A stretch of DNA of 64,000 nucleotides from JABDBL01 sp963845445 (GTDB lineage: Bacteria > Cyanobacteriota > Vampirovibrionia > Obscuribacterales > Obscuribacteraceae). The stretch spans positions 248,001-312,000 of the forward strand of contig CAWJSE010000003.1 of assembly GCA_963845445.1 (NCBI GenBank). The letters are read 5' to 3'. Shown here piece by piece: positions 16,807 to 25,219 of this stretch. Made by a program: the position numbers and the translations under genes. Position 1 is the first letter of the stretch. Each line of letters starts with the position of its first letter. Below the pieces are notes generated by a model that saw only the letters and a list, made by a program, of their open reading frames with translations, did not search any database and was not told the origin of the DNA.

Positions 16807-18660
16807 TTGGGCAAGGAAACATTAATTGATATTCTTTGGCGCCGGATAGAAGATCAGCCTGAGCATCCAGCTATTATGCGCAAAATTGATGGGGTGTATC
16901 GCCAAGTTATTTGGCGCGAAAATGGGCGCGTTATTGAATTGATTGCCGGTGGACTTTTAAAATTGGGACTTAAGGCTGGTGAAGCTGTAGCCATAATGTC
17001 CACTACGCGAGCTGAGTGGGCATGGGCTGATTTTTCCATATTATCTTGCGGCGCTGTAACAGTTCCTGTATATCCAACTTTGGCCCAAGCAGAAGTCAAT
17101 TACTTACTAACCCACAGCGATGCTGTGGGTGTTTTTGTGGAAAACAAGGCACAGTTAGTCAAAATACTGTCGGCACCGACCTTGCCACCGTACTTACGTT
17201 TTATAGTATTAATGGAAGACAAACTAGATCGTACCCACGAAACGCTTCATTTGCTTTCTTTTGCAGATATTCTAGCTGATGGTGAAGTTTACTTGAAACT
17301 TCATCCAGAAGCTCTGCCCGAGCGCAGGAAGGAAATAACACCGGAAAAACTCGCCACTATTGTTTATACCTCGGGCACAACTGGTATTCCCAAAGGCGCA
17401 ATGCTGCTTCATTCAAACTTATACGAAGTTTGCAAAGATATCGCTGATACAGGATTGTTTCATGACGACGATTTGATGCTATCTTTTCTACCGCTATCCC
17501 ATGTATTTGAGCGCGTTTCAGGACATTTTTTTCCTATTTATAGAGGTATTACCGTGGCTTACGCGGAGTCGATGGAAACCGTGCCACAAAATATGGTTGA
17601 AGTAAAACCAACTATTATGTTCGGAGTACCGCGATTTTTCGAAAAAGCTTATCAAAGAATTCAATTCGAAATTCGCAATTTACCTCAAGCCCAACAGTAT
17701 CTAATTCGTTGGGCATTGTCTCTAGGTAAACGGGCTTTTAAATATCATCGCGCTCTAAAGAATTCGATTGTTGATCATATTTATGACACAGAATTACGAG
17801 TCGCCGATCGTTTAGTCTTTTCAAAAATTCGTCGTCGTTTTGGAGGAAGATTGAGATGCATGGTAGCAGGAGCTGCACCTTTGTCCGAAGAAGTACAAAC
17901 ATTCTTTCAAGTAATAGGTTTACCTATTGTTGAAGGCTATGGTCTCACGGAAACATCCGCCCCGGCATTTTGCAATTTACCAGCCACTAATCGTTTTGGT
18001 ACTGTCGGCCGTCCTTTCGCAAATGTACAGGTAGCCATAGCTGAGGACGGCGAAATTATGCTTAAAGGACCAACTGTTTTTGCCGGTTATTATAAAAACG
18101 AACAAGCTACGCAAGAAGCTTTTAGAGACGGTTGGTTTCTTACCGGCGACATAGGTGAATTAGATACTGACGGTTTCTTGAAAATCAAGGACAGAAAGAA
18201 GGACATTATTATAACTGCTGGTGGTAAGCATATCGCTCCTCAATTTATTGAGAATCTATTTAAGGGCGATCCTCTAATAAGCCATGTCCTTGCTTATGGC
18301 GATCGTCGTAAATATATAACAGCCTTGATTACTTTGAATAAAGACCACACAATAGTGTTTGCGAAAGCCAATAATATTGAATACAGAGATTATGCCGAAT
18401 TATGCACAAATAAAGCAATTGTCGAGAGAATTTCAAAAACTGTAGATGATAAAAATGCTCATCTAGCTAATTTCGAGCGTATCAAAAAATTCACCATTTT
18501 GCCCGAAGATTTCAGCGTGGAAAATAACGAGTTAACTCCTACCTTAAAAGTGAAACGGAAAACAATAACTGAGAGATACAAACTAATTCTAGATAGCTTT
18601 TATAGTGCGGAAGATTTAGAAATAGAAGATCAGAACGAACCTAAAATAGCCACTAAATAG
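16807..18660 (+). CDS. Long-chain fatty-acid--CoA ligase (AMP-forming)
   Basis: 617-residue adenylate-forming enzyme that activates fatty acids to acyl-CoA. The ATP/AMP signature YTSGTTGIPKG is at 187-197; GYGLTETSAP, TGDIGELDTDGFLKIKDRKKD and the C-terminal lysine-containing TPTLKVKRK follow in order. The layout fits the bacterial long-chain ligase (FadD15/FACL) type. The start is TTG at 16807, chosen because AGGGGA precedes it by a normal distance and the fold begins directly (ETLIDILWRR). It has no signal peptide and is cytoplasmic or membrane-associated. A perfect palindrome follows two bases after the stop. Confidence 0.92.
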   Translation: MGKETLIDILWRRIEDQPEHPAIMRKIDGVYRQVIWRENGRVIELIAGGLLKLGLKAGEAVAIMSTTRAEWAWADFSILSCGAVTVPVYPTLAQAEVNYLLTHSDAVGVFVENKAQLVKILSAPTLPPYLRFIVLMEDKLDRTHETLHLLSFADILADGEVYLKLHPEALPERRKEITPEKLATIVYTSGTTGIPKGAMLLHSNLYEVCKDIADTGLFHDDDLMLSFLPLSHVFERVSGHFFPIYRGITVAYAESMETVPQNMVEVKPTIMFGVPRFFEKAYQRIQFEIRNLPQAQQYLIRWALSLGKRAFKYHRALKNSIVDHIYDTELRVADRLVFSKIRRRFGGRLRCMVAGAAPLSEEVQTFFQVIGLPIVEGYGLTETSAPAFCNLPATNRFGTVGRPFANVQVAIAEDGEIMLKGPTVFAGYYKNEQATQEAFRDGWFLTGDIGELDTDGFLKIKDRKKDIIITAGGKHIAPQFIENLFKGDPLISHVLAYGDRRKYITALITLNKDHTIVFAKANNIEYRDYAELCTNKAIVERISKTVDDKNAHLANFERIKKFTILPEDFSVENNELTPTLKVKRKTITERYKLILDSFYSAEDLEIEDQNEPKIATK

Positions 18661-18662
18661 GG

Positions 18663-18690
18663 CGATTTAAGGAAAATTTTCCTTAAATCG
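18663..18690. repeat. 28-bp perfect palindrome after the acyl-CoA ligase gene
   Basis: CGATTTAAGGAAAA is followed directly by its exact reverse complement, giving 14-bp arms with no spacer. It sits 2 bases after a stop codon and 130 bases before the likely start of the next gene. As RNA it would fold with an AAUU-type loop, but it has no U-tract on either strand. It could be an RNA-stabilising hairpin, an operator or a weak terminator. Confidence 0.6.
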
Positions 18691-18820
18691 AAAGAAAAGG
18701 CTTTACATTCGCTTGGCAACTGTTAAAATTATTGTCGTCTCCACGACAGTTTTGTCTAATTTACTAAGAGATAATATCGAGAGATCAGATTGGCGAAAGG
18801 CTCAATCAAGAGGCAATGAG

Positions 18821-19831
18821 ATGTTTGAATCCTTAGGACGCGGCTGGAAAATGGTTATGGCCAGCATCCGCATGGGGGTTGAAGACAATCGGCTTCTCTA
18901 CCCCTCGATTATGACCGTATTTGTCAATTTTTTCTTCGGACTGCTGCTGATGGGCGATGTTAGTAAAACGGTGGCCACCGGTCAAACCGGAAAGAATCTA
19001 GTTCACGGAGCTCATCATCTGATTAGAAATCTAGACAGCGGACAGCTTATGCATATAAGCGGCGCCGGCGGCATTAACGGCTTTATGGAACAAAGCGGGC
19101 TTAGCGGAGCGATGAGCAATGTCAACGGCGAATTCTGTTGGTCAGCAGCACTACTTGTGGCTATCTGGTGGCTTATAAACAGATTTTTGGAAGGTATTAC
19201 CACTGCCATGGTGTACAGCCATCTAACCGAAGGTCCGGGCAGCGGTAGATTTAAGCTCGCTGCCAAGGCTGTTCTGGATAGCGCGCCGGCATTAATTTGG
19301 CTCGGAGTAGTTACTTTCCTGGCCAATACTGTAGCCCGAGGTCTACGAAACAAGCAGGCCACTACTGGTAGCCCGAGTTTCAGCTTTGGCTTTGGTTTTC
19401 TTGCCGGCATGATTCAAGTATTCTGGACGCTGGCTGGTCATTTACTTCTGCCAGCCATAGTTATTGAAGGCTGCTCTTTCTTTGGCGCTCTAAAACGGGC
19501 AGATAAGATTGCTTCTGGTAATTTGCTCACTATCGGCTTTGGTGAAGTGGGAATAGACCAGGTGGCTCTCTTTGTTAATTCTATAGTAGGGGCAATAGGC
19601 ATTGCTGCATTTGGTTATTCATTTGCATCCGGCATGCTTCTTTCTATGGGCTTTTTGACTATAGCGTTCTTGTGGTTCTGCCTATTGGTTTTTACAACAG
19701 CAGCTTTTATGTACATACGCTCAGCTTTTTATACCTGTCTTTATGTCTGGGCGATAGAAGCAGAGGCAGTGTCAGAATTAGATCGTCGCAAAGTAGCACC
19801 ACCTGCGCCATTAGCAGCGGCTTTGGCTTAG
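18821..19831 (+). CDS. DUF6159-like polytopic membrane protein
   Basis: Membrane protein of unknown function. The frame opens at a TTG at 18713, but the ATG at 18821 is preferred: AGAGG lies 7 bases upstream and the family-like opening SLGRGWKMVMASIRMGVEDN follows. That gives 336 residues with about six hydrophobic segments (residues 25-45, 95-125, 150-185, 205-235, 255-290, 295-330). The opening RGW...SIRM..EDNRLLYPS resembles DUF6159 (glycerophosphodiester phosphodiesterase membrane-domain-like) proteins. Gly/Ser-rich loops lie between helices. The inner membrane is the likely location. Nothing in the neighbourhood suggests a role. Confidence 0.65.
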   Translation: MFESLGRGWKMVMASIRMGVEDNRLLYPSIMTVFVNFFFGLLLMGDVSKTVATGQTGKNLVHGAHHLIRNLDSGQLMHISGAGGINGFMEQSGLSGAMSNVNGEFCWSAALLVAIWWLINRFLEGITTAMVYSHLTEGPGSGRFKLAAKAVLDSAPALIWLGVVTFLANTVARGLRNKQATTGSPSFSFGFGFLAGMIQVFWTLAGHLLLPAIVIEGCSFFGALKRADKIASGNLLTIGFGEVGIDQVALFVNSIVGAIGIAAFGYSFASGMLLSMGFLTIAFLWFCLLVFTTAAFMYIRSAFYTCLYVWAIEAEAVSELDRRKVAPPAPLAAALA

Positions 19832-19884
19832 GCAAGTTTAGCTTTAGCGAGAGATAATTTTTCCCGAGCGGGAATAATTAATGA

Positions 19885-19995
19885 ATGCAAAGCAAAAGAT
19901 TTAGCATAAGCATTCCACTAATAGGGGCGGTAATGCTGTGCCTGCCGGGCAGTCTTGCGGCGGCACCACCGGCGACACTAGCACGAAGTAATTAG
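19885..19995 (+). CDS. possible small secreted peptide (36 aa) or signal-peptide remnant
   Basis: A short ATG frame encodes a textbook signal peptide: KR near the start, a hydrophobic core (SIPLIGAVMLCLPGS), AAA before a cleavage point, then APPATLARSN and a stop. It is more GC-rich than the surrounding sequence. The ribosome-binding site is weak. It overlaps the end of the convergent TPR gene by 4 bases. It may be a small exported peptide or the broken start of a lost secreted-protein gene. Confidence 0.3.
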   Translation: MQSKRFSISIPLIGAVMLCLPGSLAAAPPATLARSN

Positions 19996-21506
19996 GCCAT
20001 ATAACCTAATTCTGATGCTTTAGCAAAATCCGCCTGCGCTTTGTCAAATTCGTCTAGCTTCTGGTAAGCGATGCCGCGATTGAAATAATTTTTGCCATCC
20101 TCAGGGTTGAGCTGCAGAGATTTATTGAAATCATCAATAGCCTTAGAATAGTTACCCATACGAGTATGAATAAATCCTCGTGTTGCGTAATGATTAGCAT
20201 TATGTGGACCAAGATCAACAGCTTTATTAGCATCTGCTAAAGCTTGAGAATATTTAGACACATGAGCAAGTGCCAAAGATCGATGGCTGTAAGCCGTCGC
20301 ATCATTGGAATCTAGCTGCAGAGCCGCATCACAGTCTTTAATAGCCAGATCATATTCTTTCATTTCTGTATAAGCCGCTGCTCTATTTGTATGTGCTTTG
20401 GATAAATTAGGATCCAAATGTAAAACATTAGTATAAGTATTTACGGCTTCTTTGAACGAGCCCATTCCAGTCAAAATAATTCCCTTATTTACGAGAGCCT
20501 TAGCACTTTCCGGTCTAAGTCTTATAGCCTGATTGGCATCAACCTGGGCTTGAGAGAAATCCCTTTGCTTATAAAAAATTAGTGAGCGGTTTATATAGCC
20601 ACCCGGGCGGCTGTTGTCTATGCTGATTGCCTGATTACAGTCAGAAAGGGCCTGCTCATATTGCTTCAGCTCAATGAGATGAGTGGAGCGACTAATGTAT
20701 GCTTCGTAATAGTTTGGATTAGCCTCTATGGCTTTATTACAATATTCAAGCGCTTGTGTGTGATTATTCCTCTTCTTCTCGATCCCGGACATTACCACAT
20801 AGATAAACTCAGCCGGCATACCAGTGCTCAAGGTCTCCTGGCACTCTGCTAATGCAGCGTCTTTGCCTTTCCAATCATCAATCAAAGCAATTTTATTGGT
20901 GAAGGCCATCCTGTTAGATGAATCCTTCTGTAATACAAAATTACAATCGCGTATAGCTCCCTCGTATTTTTTGAGATTTGCTCTTGCAGCCGCCCGATTT
21001 ATATGAGCGTTCTTGTTGTTGGGATCAGCCTGTATTGCCTTTGTCAGTATCTGTTCACTTTCGGTATAACGCCCTGATGTAAATAATGCAGCGCCCCAAT
21101 TGGTGTACGGGTGAATAAAACTGGCATCAATAGTAAGGGCTTTGCTGTAATCAGCAATAGCTGGTTCGTAATTATTTAAAGCTAGATGTGCATCACCACG
21201 TATACTGTAACCTTGTGCCAAAGCACGTTTATTTTGATCATTCCAGCTTTTGGAATTTAGGGCTTTATTGCAAAGAACTAAGGCACTCTCTGGTCGCCCA
21301 GATTTCAATGAAGCAGCTGCTTGGATAATCCTCGATATAGCCTTATTTTCGTACCAGACGAATTTTACATACAAAGCTACTGGAAGAAAAATGATGAGAA
21401 GAATAATCAAAGATTGCATGAAGTCAATATGAAGCTTCCAGGCAACGATGGACAATATAACACCAACGGAAAATATTATTAGTGGTGTTTTAACATTATT
21501 GTCCAT
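19992..21506 (-). CDS. TPR-repeat membrane protein
   Basis: 504 residues. Two membrane helices near the N-terminus (about 8-24 and 30-50) are followed by about eleven or twelve tandem TPRs from residue 60 to the end, with repeated signatures such as YDLAIKDCDAALQLDSND, YSQALADANKAVDLGPHN and YSKAIDDFNKSLQLNPED. One unit (about residues 205-235, DDWKGKDAALAECQ) is less regular. The architecture suits a scaffold anchored in the inner membrane. It starts at an ATG eleven bases from the arylsulfatase stop, and both read on the minus strand, so they may be co-transcribed. The binding partner is unknown. Confidence 0.85.
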   Translation of the reverse strand: MDNNVKTPLIIFSVGVILSIVAWKLHIDFMQSLIILLIIFLPVALYVKFVWYENKAISRIIQAAASLKSGRPESALVLCNKALNSKSWNDQNKRALAQGYSIRGDAHLALNNYEPAIADYSKALTIDASFIHPYTNWGAALFTSGRYTESEQILTKAIQADPNNKNAHINRAAARANLKKYEGAIRDCNFVLQKDSSNRMAFTNKIALIDDWKGKDAALAECQETLSTGMPAEFIYVVMSGIEKKRNNHTQALEYCNKAIEANPNYYEAYISRSTHLIELKQYEQALSDCNQAISIDNSRPGGYINRSLIFYKQRDFSQAQVDANQAIRLRPESAKALVNKGIILTGMGSFKEAVNTYTNVLHLDPNLSKAHTNRAAAYTEMKEYDLAIKDCDAALQLDSNDATAYSHRSLALAHVSKYSQALADANKAVDLGPHNANHYATRGFIHTRMGNYSKAIDDFNKSLQLNPEDGKNYFNRGIAYQKLDEFDKAQADFAKASELGYMA

Positions 21507-21517
21507 GCTGTCTTAGA

Positions 21518-23182
21518 TCATTGACTGGCGTGAGAAGCAAGAGCAGCTTGCACGCTTTCTTTAACTGCTTCTAGATTGAAGCTAGCTGGCTTTTGCATGG
21601 GTGGGAATTCAATGGCAGTTTTGGCTAGTTCTCCTACTTTATCTTGCACGAACACAAAGCGCCAGAATTCGTGAGCATACCAGTCTAGTAGTGCTGGTGG
21701 TGCGGCGGTAAAAAATTGGCGTTCAAAAGGATCTTGTCTTATATTGTACATAGCAGGCATATTAAGCTTAACTTTTGGGCCTACCCACCCTTGCGGTTGG
21801 TCAAGGAAAACGAACTTATAATCATTTAAACGTACAGCACCTAAGTTTGCCTCAGCAAAATACCAGATTTCGTGGCGCTTGGACGGTCCTTTGCCAGTAA
21901 GCAAATCCAGTTGATTGTAGCCATCTAGGTGAACTTTGTAATTGCGATCGCCTAATTGCTTGCCTTGTTTTAGTTCGTCAACAATGGTGTCGTCGCCTGC
22001 TGCAGCTACGAGAGTGGGGAACCAATCTAATCCAGAGAAAAGACCATTTTCCACTTTAGCGGCTGGGATTTTTCCAGGCCAGCGAATTATTGCCGGTACT
22101 CTAAAACCGCCCTCAGTTACCATACCCTTTTCGCCTTTGAATGGGGTCGTGCCGCCATCAGGCCAGGTAAAGCATTCAGCACCATTATCGGTAGTAAAAA
22201 CAATAATTGTGTTTTTAGCTACGCCTAAATCCTCAAGCGTTTGCATAACGCTGCCAACAATATCATCGAGTTGGGTCATGCCTGCTTCTTGCAGTCCGTA
22301 GCCCTTCTCAGAATTTCTCAGAGCATCATACTTGGGCGACAGATGGGTATAGATATGCATGCGAGTAGGATTGAGCCAGACAAAAAATGGCTTACCGTCT
22401 TTTTTAGCTTTATCAATAAATTTCAAAGAGTAGTCTAAAATCTCGTCATCTACGGTTTCCATGCGCTTTGGGTCCAGTGCGCCCGCGTCTTCGATCTTCT
22501 GTTTGCCTATTTGACCCCAACGTGGCTCAACGGTTGGATCTACCAAATCACTTGCCACACAATGCACCATATTGCGTGGTCCAAATTTAGCTATTTCATC
22601 TTTGGGATAACCAAACCAGCTGGGATCTTCCATGGCGTCCAAGTGATAAAGATAGCCATAAAACTCATCAAAACCATGCACGGTAGGAAGATATTTATTT
22701 AAATCTCCTAAGTGGTTTTTACCAAATTGCCCAGTGGCATAACCAAGACTTTTCAAGGCAGTGGCGATTGTGGGAGCTTGATCCGGCAAACCAATGGCCG
22801 CGCCAGCTTGCCCTACTGTGGTAAGCCCAGTACGGACCGGCAGTTCACCAGTAATGAAATTGGCGCGGCCGGCTGTGCAACTAGCTTCAGCGTAATAGTC
22901 AGTAAACATAATACCTTCGGCGGCTAACTTATCTAAATTTGGCGTTTTGCCGGCCATCATGCCGCGATGATAAGCACCAATATTAAACCAGCCAATATCA
23001 TCGCCCATAATGACTACAATATTTGGTTTTGATTGTTCAGCTTGGCTGGTGTCCGCCTTATCCGCCTTAGAGGTTGCACTGCTTTTTACTGGATGGGTTG
23101 TTTTAGCATAGCTTGGCACAATAAGAGTAAAAGATGCAATTAAAACGCAGGCCAGTTTTTGTTTATAATTTTGAAAATTCAC
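21518..23182 (-). CDS. Exported arylsulfatase (formylglycine-dependent)
   Basis: Sulfatase that hydrolyses sulfate esters. The frame opens at 23236, but GTG 23182 is preferred (GGAG 8 bases upstream, then a signal peptide ending PSYA). This gives 554 residues. PNIVVIMGDDIGW supplies the metal-binding Asp pair (61-62), and the activation motif is CTAGRANFITG with C102, of the C-x-A-x-R form. Further features are GKNHLGD, HLDAMEDPSW, FVWLNPTRMH, VFTTDNGAE and PFKGEKGMVTEGGFRVP, all in the usual order. The cysteine must be oxidised to formylglycine; a matching enzyme gene is divergently adjacent. The substrate is unknown. It is probably periplasmic. Confidence 0.92.
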   Translation of the reverse strand: MNFQNYKQKLACVLIASFTLIVPSYAKTTHPVKSSATSKADKADTSQAEQSKPNIVVIMGDDIGWFNIGAYHRGMMAGKTPNLDKLAAEGIMFTDYYAEASCTAGRANFITGELPVRTGLTTVGQAGAAIGLPDQAPTIATALKSLGYATGQFGKNHLGDLNKYLPTVHGFDEFYGYLYHLDAMEDPSWFGYPKDEIAKFGPRNMVHCVASDLVDPTVEPRWGQIGKQKIEDAGALDPKRMETVDDEILDYSLKFIDKAKKDGKPFFVWLNPTRMHIYTHLSPKYDALRNSEKGYGLQEAGMTQLDDIVGSVMQTLEDLGVAKNTIIVFTTDNGAECFTWPDGGTTPFKGEKGMVTEGGFRVPAIIRWPGKIPAAKVENGLFSGLDWFPTLVAAAGDDTIVDELKQGKQLGDRNYKVHLDGYNQLDLLTGKGPSKRHEIWYFAEANLGAVRLNDYKFVFLDQPQGWVGPKVKLNMPAMYNIRQDPFERQFFTAAPPALLDWYAHEFWRFVFVQDKVGELAKTAIEFPPMQKPASFNLEAVKESVQAALASHASQ

Positions 23183-23342
23183 GCTTTTACTCCTGAGAGG
23201 TACGAAATGCATTAAGCTGTTCAGTGCTCTAAGCAATATACATTCTTTGAATCCTTAAATTGTATCTTTGCATCTCTGGCAAAAGACTCAACTTTAACTA
23301 AGCACTTGTTTTAAGATATATCCGATATAATGTTGCCCTTAA

Positions 23343-24413
23343 ATGAAACTTTGCCGAAACCAGTGTCTGCATATCCCTTTTACGTGCCTGTGGCTTGCCG
23401 GGGCTTGCTTTTTAGTGAATCTTTTATTGAATCCTGTATTTTGTGTTAGAGTGCTTGCCTCCTCGCAAAATTCCCATAAAACCGATCCGCCAATTAATGA
23501 GCATAAGGGGATGGTTTGGATTCCTAAAGGAGCTTTTTGGATGGGATGCAGCAATCCGGAGTTTGTTGATGCCAGGCCCATTCACAAAGTTCGCATAACA
23601 GGTTTTTGGCTAGATAAAACTACAGTTACTAATGAACAGTTCGCCCAATTTGCTAATGCCACAAATTATGTCACCATGGCTGAACGAAAACCTGAAATAA
23701 AAGATTTTCCAGATGCGCCGCCAGAGAATCTAGTAGCTGGATCTCTGGTTTTTAAAGCGCCAGACCATAGGGTGGCGCTAAACAATCACTACCAGTGGTG
23801 GCAATATGTGCCCGGTGCAAATTGGCGACATCCAGAGGGTCCCAATAGCGAAATAAAGAACCGCATGGATCATCCTGTTGTACATATCGCCTGGCAAGAT
23901 GCGATGGCTTACGCCTGCTGGGCAGGGAAGCGCTTACCAACAGAGGCAGAATATGAATATGCTGCCCGCGGTGGTCTTGACCGAAAGACCTTTGCCTGGG
24001 GAGATAATCTAAAGCCCAAGAGTAAATGGCAAGCAAATATCTGGCAGGGAAATTTTCCCAGCGAAAATACCCGCGAAGATGGCTATTTTTCTACGGCACC
24101 GGTGGCTTCGTTTCCGGCCAACGGCTTTGGGCTTTTTGATATGGCAGGCAATGTCTGGCAGTGGTGCTTAGATTGGTACGGTGCCAGTTATTATCAAACC
24201 CTAGCAAAGAAAACAGCAAATAACCCGCACGGTCCAGAAGATAGCTTTGACCCTAAAGAACCAGGAGTTAAAAAGCGAGTGCAAAGGGGCGGATCATTTC
24301 TTTGTAGCGATCAGTATTGTGCGCGCTATTTAGTGGGGGCACGCGGAAAAGGAGAACCTGACAGTAGCTCCTGTCATGTTGGTTTTCGTTGTGCTCAAAG
24401 CGGCGATTTTTAA
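23343..24413 (+). CDS. Formylglycine-generating enzyme (SUMF1 family) with signal peptide
   Basis: Oxidises the active-site cysteine of sulfatases to formylglycine. All family blocks are present: MVWIPKGAFWMG near 56-67, the conserved WLDKTTVTNEQF, HPVVHIAWQDAMAYACWAGK, RLPTEAEYEYAARGG, and the active-site cysteine pair C321 and C326 in GGSFLCSDQYC. That is the same spacing as C336/C341 of human SUMF1. It ends with GFRCA. Residues 1-39 form an apparent signal peptide or anchor (HIPFTCLWLAGACFLVNLLL), so it would act outside the cytoplasm or at the membrane. The start is an ATG. It is divergent from the arylsulfatase, 160 bases apart, its likely substrate. Confidence 0.9.
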   Translation: MKLCRNQCLHIPFTCLWLAGACFLVNLLLNPVFCVRVLASSQNSHKTDPPINEHKGMVWIPKGAFWMGCSNPEFVDARPIHKVRITGFWLDKTTVTNEQFAQFANATNYVTMAERKPEIKDFPDAPPENLVAGSLVFKAPDHRVALNNHYQWWQYVPGANWRHPEGPNSEIKNRMDHPVVHIAWQDAMAYACWAGKRLPTEAEYEYAARGGLDRKTFAWGDNLKPKSKWQANIWQGNFPSENTREDGYFSTAPVASFPANGFGLFDMAGNVWQWCLDWYGASYYQTLAKKTANNPHGPEDSFDPKEPGVKKRVQRGGSFLCSDQYCARYLVGARGKGEPDSSSCHVGFRCAQSGDF

Positions 24414-24436
24414 CAGTCGATTAAAGCTCCCCTGGA

Positions 24437-24459
24437 CTGAACTACTTCAGCCCTTTTTT
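24437..24459 (+). terminator. intrinsic terminator after the FGE gene
   Basis: CTGAA, CTAC, TTCAG form a 5-bp stem with a 4-base loop, followed by CCC and a run of six T. The stem is short, but the position 24 bases after the stop and the T-run support termination. Confidence 0.5.
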
Positions 24460-24461
24460 CG

Positions 24462-24493
24462 TATGTAAGAAAAACAAGAGAATTTCTTATGTG
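24462..24493. promoter_or_regulatory. inverted repeat upstream of the AbiEi-like gene (possible operator)
   Basis: TATGTAAGAAA (24462-24472) and TTTCTTATGTG (24483-24493) form a near-perfect inverted repeat with a 10-base spacer, 20 bases before the start of the antitoxin-like gene. AbiEi antitoxins repress their own promoters through inverted repeats, so an operator is plausible. It could also be part of a transcript hairpin. Confidence 0.4.
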
Positions 24494-24512
24494 CTGAAAA
24501 AGGAGAAAACAT

Positions 24513-25163
24513 ATGTATACTGCTCTATTAGTGCGTAGACACATTAACAGACTCAAGGATGATAAACCATTTTCTATAAGAGACTTCCTAAATTATGGTT
24601 CTCGCAATGCTATTGATCAAATATTTCACAGACTAGTTAAATCAGGTCTAATTATACGTGTCGCAATAGGAATATTCATAAAAGATGCCTCTCTTTTCCC
24701 TTCCGCTTTAGACGTTGCCCTAGTTAAAGCAACCGCCTTTGGCAAAAGTATAGTTACACATGGATTGCAAGCTGCTCAACAGCTAAAACTCAGCACCAAT
24801 ACTGGTCCGCCACATGAGGCTACCTATGCTTGCAGCGGCTCTTCCAGTTCTTTTCGCTTTGGCAATATTCGCATTCTCTTTATTGCCTCTAGTCCAAGAA
24901 AAATGGGCTTAGGCAATGAATTATCTGGACTAGCTATACGCGCTCTTTGGCATCTAAGAAAACCAAATTGCTCTTGCCAGTTAATTTGCGATGCCATGGC
25001 ACAATTTAACAGACCCGATCGGCAAGCCTTGCGCGAAAACATAAAAACTATGCCCGCCTGGTTAGCCAGCTATTTTATTGGTTCTGAGCGTAGCTCAGCG
25101 CAACGACAGCGGCTAAAGAATAGGTTCCTCCAATATTATTTCTATTGGAACTCGGGTTTATAG
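24513..25163 (+). CDS. AbiEi/DUF6088-like antitoxin-type protein
   Basis: 216 residues with an N-terminal winged-helix-like domain (about 1-70: FSIRDFLNYGSRNAIDQIFH then RLVKSGLIIRVAIGIFIK) and a C-terminal domain with THGLQAAQQLKL, FGNIRILFIASSP and LSGLAIRALWHL. This is the layout of DUF6088 / type IV AbiEi antitoxins. A strong AGGAG precedes the ATG by 7 bases. No AbiEii nucleotidyltransferase toxin is adjacent: the next gene is convergent and unrelated. A nucleotidyltransferase-like gene lies 7.6 kb away at 32747, too far to call a pair. It may be an orphan regulator. The family call is fairly good; activity is unknown. Confidence 0.65.
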   Translation: MYTALLVRRHINRLKDDKPFSIRDFLNYGSRNAIDQIFHRLVKSGLIIRVAIGIFIKDASLFPSALDVALVKATAFGKSIVTHGLQAAQQLKLSTNTGPPHEATYACSGSSSSFRFGNIRILFIASSPRKMGLGNELSGLAIRALWHLRKPNCSCQLICDAMAQFNRPDRQALRENIKTMPAWLASYFIGSERSSAQRQRLKNRFLQYYFYWNSGL

Positions 25164-25219
25164 CTCAATATCGCCAACATTGGGTAACATAATCAGAACT
25201 ATTAAGAGCAGCCCGGAAC

